NCBI GenBank assembly: GCA_019828595.1
Contig: JAHQRK010000008.1
Span: 620,001-684,000, forward strand
Direction of reading: 5' to 3'
DNA length: 64,000 nt
Source: Aphanomyces cochlioides
Lineage: Eukaryota > Oomycota > Saprolegniomycetes > Saprolegniales > Verrucalvaceae
The notes below the pieces were generated by a model. The model was not told the DNA's origin. It did no database searches and saw nothing but the letters and a program-made list of their open reading frames with translations. The translations under genes were made by a program, and so were the position numbers. Positions 61,501-64,000 of this stretch are shown here, piece after piece. Positions within the stretch are counted from its first letter, which is position 1. Each line of letters opens with the position of its first letter.

Positions 61501-62240
61501 CTTTTCAAGTTATCTACGAACTTGTCTAACGCCGCTTGCTCAACCTTAGCTAGACGGAAGGGAGCTCGGTTCTGTGGCTTCGCATCGGGCTTCAACTGCA
61601 GATCGAACTGCACGGCACGCTTGGGAGGCAACTTATCAGGCAGCTCGGCAGGAAACACGTCCTTGAACTCTTCCAGCAGTTCAGCGATCTCTGGAGGTTT
61701 AGGCAGAGGCTGAGGATCGAAATGACAAAGCTTTATTATCCATCCAGGCACGCTAGTCGAGACGGCATTGACTTCTACTTCATCGTCTATCGACTCAATT
61801 TCATGCTTGCGCCAATTGATGACTGGATTGATTTTCCTGAACCACGGTTGGCCCTGTATCACATCAAACGCCTTGTCTTTGAGATCCCATTCGGTCATCA
61901 CTGTGTCCTTGAACGTGAAGAAGTCAACGTGGATCGTCTCCTTCACTTCTTTCGTCTGCGTCTCCTGCGAGAGCACGCCATCATAGCCCGCAATTCGCAC
62001 GTTCTTCATTCTCATGACGTTCTTGCCGAGTCCGAGTCGGCACAACGAGTTGGTCGCTCCTGAGTCAATGAGCACCTTCACAACTTTGCCGTTCGTTACG
62101 CCAGACTTAATCATCAACGCTTCGTTCTTCATATCCCGCGACCTCGCTGTCGCATGCGCCACTTGTCTTGCTTCTACTTCAGGCGCTCGCACTTGCATCC
62201 GCGTCAACCTCATCAACACAGCCAAAGGTGATGTATTCAA
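58456..62240 (-). pseudogene. pol: Gypsy-2 pol (PR-RT-RNaseH-INT-chromodomain)
   Basis: Protease VLIDSGATNSLCRL (about 62070); reverse transcriptase with IRWVLDYRHVN, FTKIDLASGYHQM and catalytic VVYLDDIFVHS (about 61070); RNase H with FMITTDASGYC, HFDVFTDNST and ADALSRP; integrase with CETCARYK, VDWITGLPV, VISDRDPKFTSQFW, and DGATERQNRTLED; GPY/F-like region FIGPFKI-type (VPRYIGPFKII); chromodomain KKEYLVKWHGLPEHEATWELE. The C-terminus runs through the polypurine tract into the LTR. Breaks: TAG at 59425-59427 in the integrase core and a 1-nt loss near 61520 between PR and RT. The PR frame is +1 relative to gag. Chromodomain elements target heterochromatin. Confidence 0.9.
58543..58552 (-). 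other. Gypsy-2 polypurine tract
   Basis: The minus strand reads GGGGGGAGAA directly before the LTR. Confidence 0.75.
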
Positions 62241-63261
62241 CGTCCTCTGGACTTAACTCTTCTCGCACTTCGACATTGTTCTGTCGGCTCGGGGGCGGTT
62301 GCCCTGACACTCGTCGCTTTGGCTTTCGGCACTCTGACGCAATGTGCCCGATCTTCTGGCAGTTGTAGCAGCGAAGCTTGCTGCGGTCCTTCTTGTGTTC
62401 ACGCCTCACATGGAGGTTGTCGACCTCCATGTCGTCAGGCTCACGCTGTTCGCTTCGTGGAGGTGGTCTCTCCTCATGACGCTCGCGATCTCGATCAAAT
62501 CTCTTGGCTCGAAATGGTCTTTCCGACTTGCCCACTATGCCCAGTGACACTGCATGCGCACGCTCATACTCCAACGCCGCCTTGATGGCAGACGACAACG
62601 TTTGACACTGTATGTACTTGACCTCTTCGCGCGTCTTCAGTCGCAAGCCGCGCGTGAAGAAGGTCACCTTGTCCAACTCAGACATGTCACGCACTTCAGT
62701 ACAAATACGACGGAACTTCTCGATGTATTCAAGTAGATCCTTACAGTTCTTCTGCTGGAGTGAAAACAACTTGTCGCGCAGGCGCTCTTGCAGGTCGTCA
62801 GGCTCGAACTCCTTGCGTAGGGCTTTCTCGAAGTCAACGAGGGTATTAAGGCCACTACCCCCTTTATGTGACGCCAACTCTTGGTACCATGCCGCCGCTT
62901 GGCCTTTGAGATTGGCGACCACCATGGCCAGACACCTCGCTTCGACTTCCTTGTCTTCCACATAGTTCAAGTTCTTCGCCTTGAAAAAGGTCTCAACACG
63001 GTGAATGTAAAGACCAATACTTTCATTAATGCGCCCGTGGTAACTAGGCATAGACAGTCCTTCTACTCGCCGCTCTGTGTCGCGTTGCACCGGAGGAGGT
63101 GCCGCTTGTGCTTGCTCTTGCTGCTTAAGCAAGCGTTCTTGAAGTACTTGCTGATTCTCAACAAGTCGTGCTTGGGTTTGGGTTTGCGTCTGCAGCAGCT
63201 GATTGATTTGCTGCTGCTGCTGTTCCATCGTCGCAAATAACCTCATAAAGAACTCTTCCAT
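62179..63261 (-). CDS. gag: Gypsy-2 Gag with zinc knuckle
   Basis: 360-residue intact frame. The N-terminus has a Gln-rich coiled coil (MEQQQQQINQLLQ…), the capsid part has the gag motif pattern (AAAWYQELA; ALRKEFEPDDLQERLRDKLF), and the C-terminal part has an Arg-rich stretch and CYNCQKIGHIASEC (CCHC). It overlaps the protease frame by 62 nt. Structural protein of the retroelement particle. Confidence 0.9.
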   Translation of the reverse strand: MEEFFMRLFATMEQQQQQINQLLQTQTQTQARLVENQQVLQERLLKQQEQAQAAPPPVQRDTERRVEGLSMPSYHGRINESIGLYIHRVETFFKAKNLNYVEDKEVEARCLAMVVANLKGQAAAWYQELASHKGGSGLNTLVDFEKALRKEFEPDDLQERLRDKLFSLQQKNCKDLLEYIEKFRRICTEVRDMSELDKVTFFTRGLRLKTREEVKYIQCQTLSSAIKAALEYERAHAVSLGIVGKSERPFRAKRFDRDRERHEERPPPRSEQREPDDMEVDNLHVRREHKKDRSKLRCYNCQKIGHIASECRKPKRRVSGQPPPSRQNNVEVREELSPEDVEYITFGCVDEVDADASASA

Positions 63262-63419
63262 GTTTTCTTATTATCTTCCTTTTTCTGGTCTTGACTTCTT
63301 AATTTGTTCTTGAAATGTTTCTTAAATGCTTCTCTTTTGTTCTTTTTTGTCTTCTTTTTTCTTCTTTTTATTTCTTTTTTTGTCTTGAAAATGTCTTTTT
63401 TTGTATGGAAAAGACTTCT
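63262..63419 (-). other. Purine-rich spacer between leader ORF and gag
   Basis: On the element strand this is an AAGAAG/AAAAGA-rich tract of about 130 nt, immediately upstream of the gag ATG. It may be an unstructured ribosome-loading leader. No coding content. Confidence 0.4.
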
Positions 63420-63719
63420 TTACAGGTTAGCTAAGTACTCGGACGCTTCTGATTGGACGTCGGTCTTTGGCTTTTCTTCCTTGGGTTTAGGTTTGTAGTC
63501 GAGGAGGGCGTCGATTTCTTCGCCAATTAGTTCGCTCAAAATTTTTAAGTGAGTTTGAACGTCGACTAATTTGTCCGAAATGTACTTGGCGCGATTCGAG
63601 TACTTTCGCGGTTCTTCGAGACGACGGGTGAACCCGTTGGCGACGCGGACGAGGTTGGAGATCTTGCTGTCGAGGCTTGATCGGATTTCGTCGAGGTCCT
63701 TGATTTGATCCGCCTCCAA
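63420..63719 (-). CDS. Gypsy-2 leader ORF, coiled-coil protein
   Basis: 99 residues: MEADQIKDLDEIRSSLDSK…VQTHLKILSELIGEEIDALL then a Pro/Lys-rich hinge (YKPKPKEEKPK) and an acidic tail. Helical, heptad-like, no family recognised. In the same orientation, 158 nt before gag, so part of the element rather than the host gene. It may be an accessory Gag-like or regulatory protein. Confidence 0.5.
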   Translation of the reverse strand: MEADQIKDLDEIRSSLDSKISNLVRVANGFTRRLEEPRKYSNRAKYISDKLVDVQTHLKILSELIGEEIDALLDYKPKPKEEKPKTDVQSEASEYLANL

Positions 63720-64000
63720 ATAATGAATTTTACTAAAACTCGCTTTAAACCTACTCTTTTCTACTCTACTCTTGTCACCTTGGTCGCTCGCCTTGCGCTT
63801 CTTTTTTCGCCTTGGTCGCTGTCTTCATACACGACACGGTCTTTCGCTTGCACCAGATGTAAGAGCCCAAGACTCGAGACTCCACCCAAGCAGGCTCTAG
63901 GATGCCCACAGCGCGGGGGAATGCAGCGGACAGGCTCGAACGCTAGTGTTCGCGTAGATCTAACACTGGTCGCCTGGACGGTCAAAGATGAGCCGTCGCG
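63720..64000. other. Gypsy-2 leader, non-coding
   Basis: No supported gene; the 74-codon frame here lacks features. The 5' LTR is not reached. Confidence 0.4.

Larger units (their letters stand above)
58275..64000 (-). mobile_element. Gypsy-2: chromodomain Ty3/gypsy element, 5' end beyond the window
   Basis: The 3' LTR (58275-58542), polypurine tract, pol with C-terminal chromodomain, gag and a long leader with an extra short ORF are present; the 5' LTR must lie to the right of 64000. It is inserted in an ankyrin exon. The damage is light: one nonsense codon and two frame changes. Confidence 0.9.

Noticed and set aside
1..64000. tRNA, rRNA and CRISPR arrays
   Set aside because: No cloverleaf with a matching T-arm, no rRNA core sequence and no spaced direct repeats were found by eye; a covariance-model scan was not possible.

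Overview
The window looks like nuclear DNA of an oomycete (Stramenopila), most likely of the saprolegnialean type. The reasons are genes split by many 37-60 nt GT-AG introns, a GPCR fused to a phosphatidylinositol-phosphate kinase, an ankyrin-repeat TKL kinase, and Ty3/gypsy elements set among compact housekeeping genes. About half of the window is mobile DNA, and it carries two pairs of inverted duplications.

Layout. 1-6.8 kb: the tail of an unknown gene, a membrane glycoprotein, a seven-TM-like gene and a 2-kb hAT-like non-autonomous element (8-bp target duplication) with a foldback core. 6.8-14.4 kb (repeat IR-A, left): a DUF5713 gene and a methyltransferase-like pseudogene split by a young Ty3/gypsy element (266-bp LTRs differing at one base). 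15.4-20.9 kb (repeat IR-B, left): a truncated copy of a Polinton/Maverick-type virus-like element. 20.9-26.9 kb: host genes (2OG-oxygenase-like, PIG-Y-like, two tandem DUF985 cupins, secreted proteins). 26.9-28.8 kb: the intact IR-A copy. 29.4-36.8 kb: an ATAD3-type AAA ATPase with an unusual N-terminus, GPCR-PIPK, an acidic unknown protein, and a CCA-adding enzyme cut off at its 3' end. 36.8-52.5 kb: a 15.7-kb Polinton-like element with imperfect terminal inverted repeats (TIRs), carrying PolB, RVE integrase, packaging ATPase, adenain-type protease, major and minor capsid proteins, a fibre with a peptidase-S74 chaperone, and a GIY-YIG nuclease. 52.5-55.5 kb: a host exon, then AT-rich DNA. 55.5-58.3 kb: the ankyrin-TKL kinase gene, cut by a chromodomain Ty3/gypsy element that leaves the right edge.

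The central observation concerns target duplications. The right end of the Polinton is followed by TCGCAT. The matching TCGCAT is not at its present left end (which abuts the CCA-adding gene) but beside the left TIR of the partial copy 16 kb away. Inverting 20931-36781 on paper puts matching 6-bp duplications on both sides of the full element and joins an open host reading frame across the empty site. The simplest reading is homologous recombination between inverted Polinton copies; an assembly orientation error across the 5.5-kb repeat would look the same.

Most virus-like genes, both retroelements and several host genes carry 1-2 nt indels, often in homopolymers. Some are shared by both IR-B copies. 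They may be decay that predates the duplication or residual consensus errors, and the sequence alone cannot decide. I saw no tRNA, rRNA or CRISPR.
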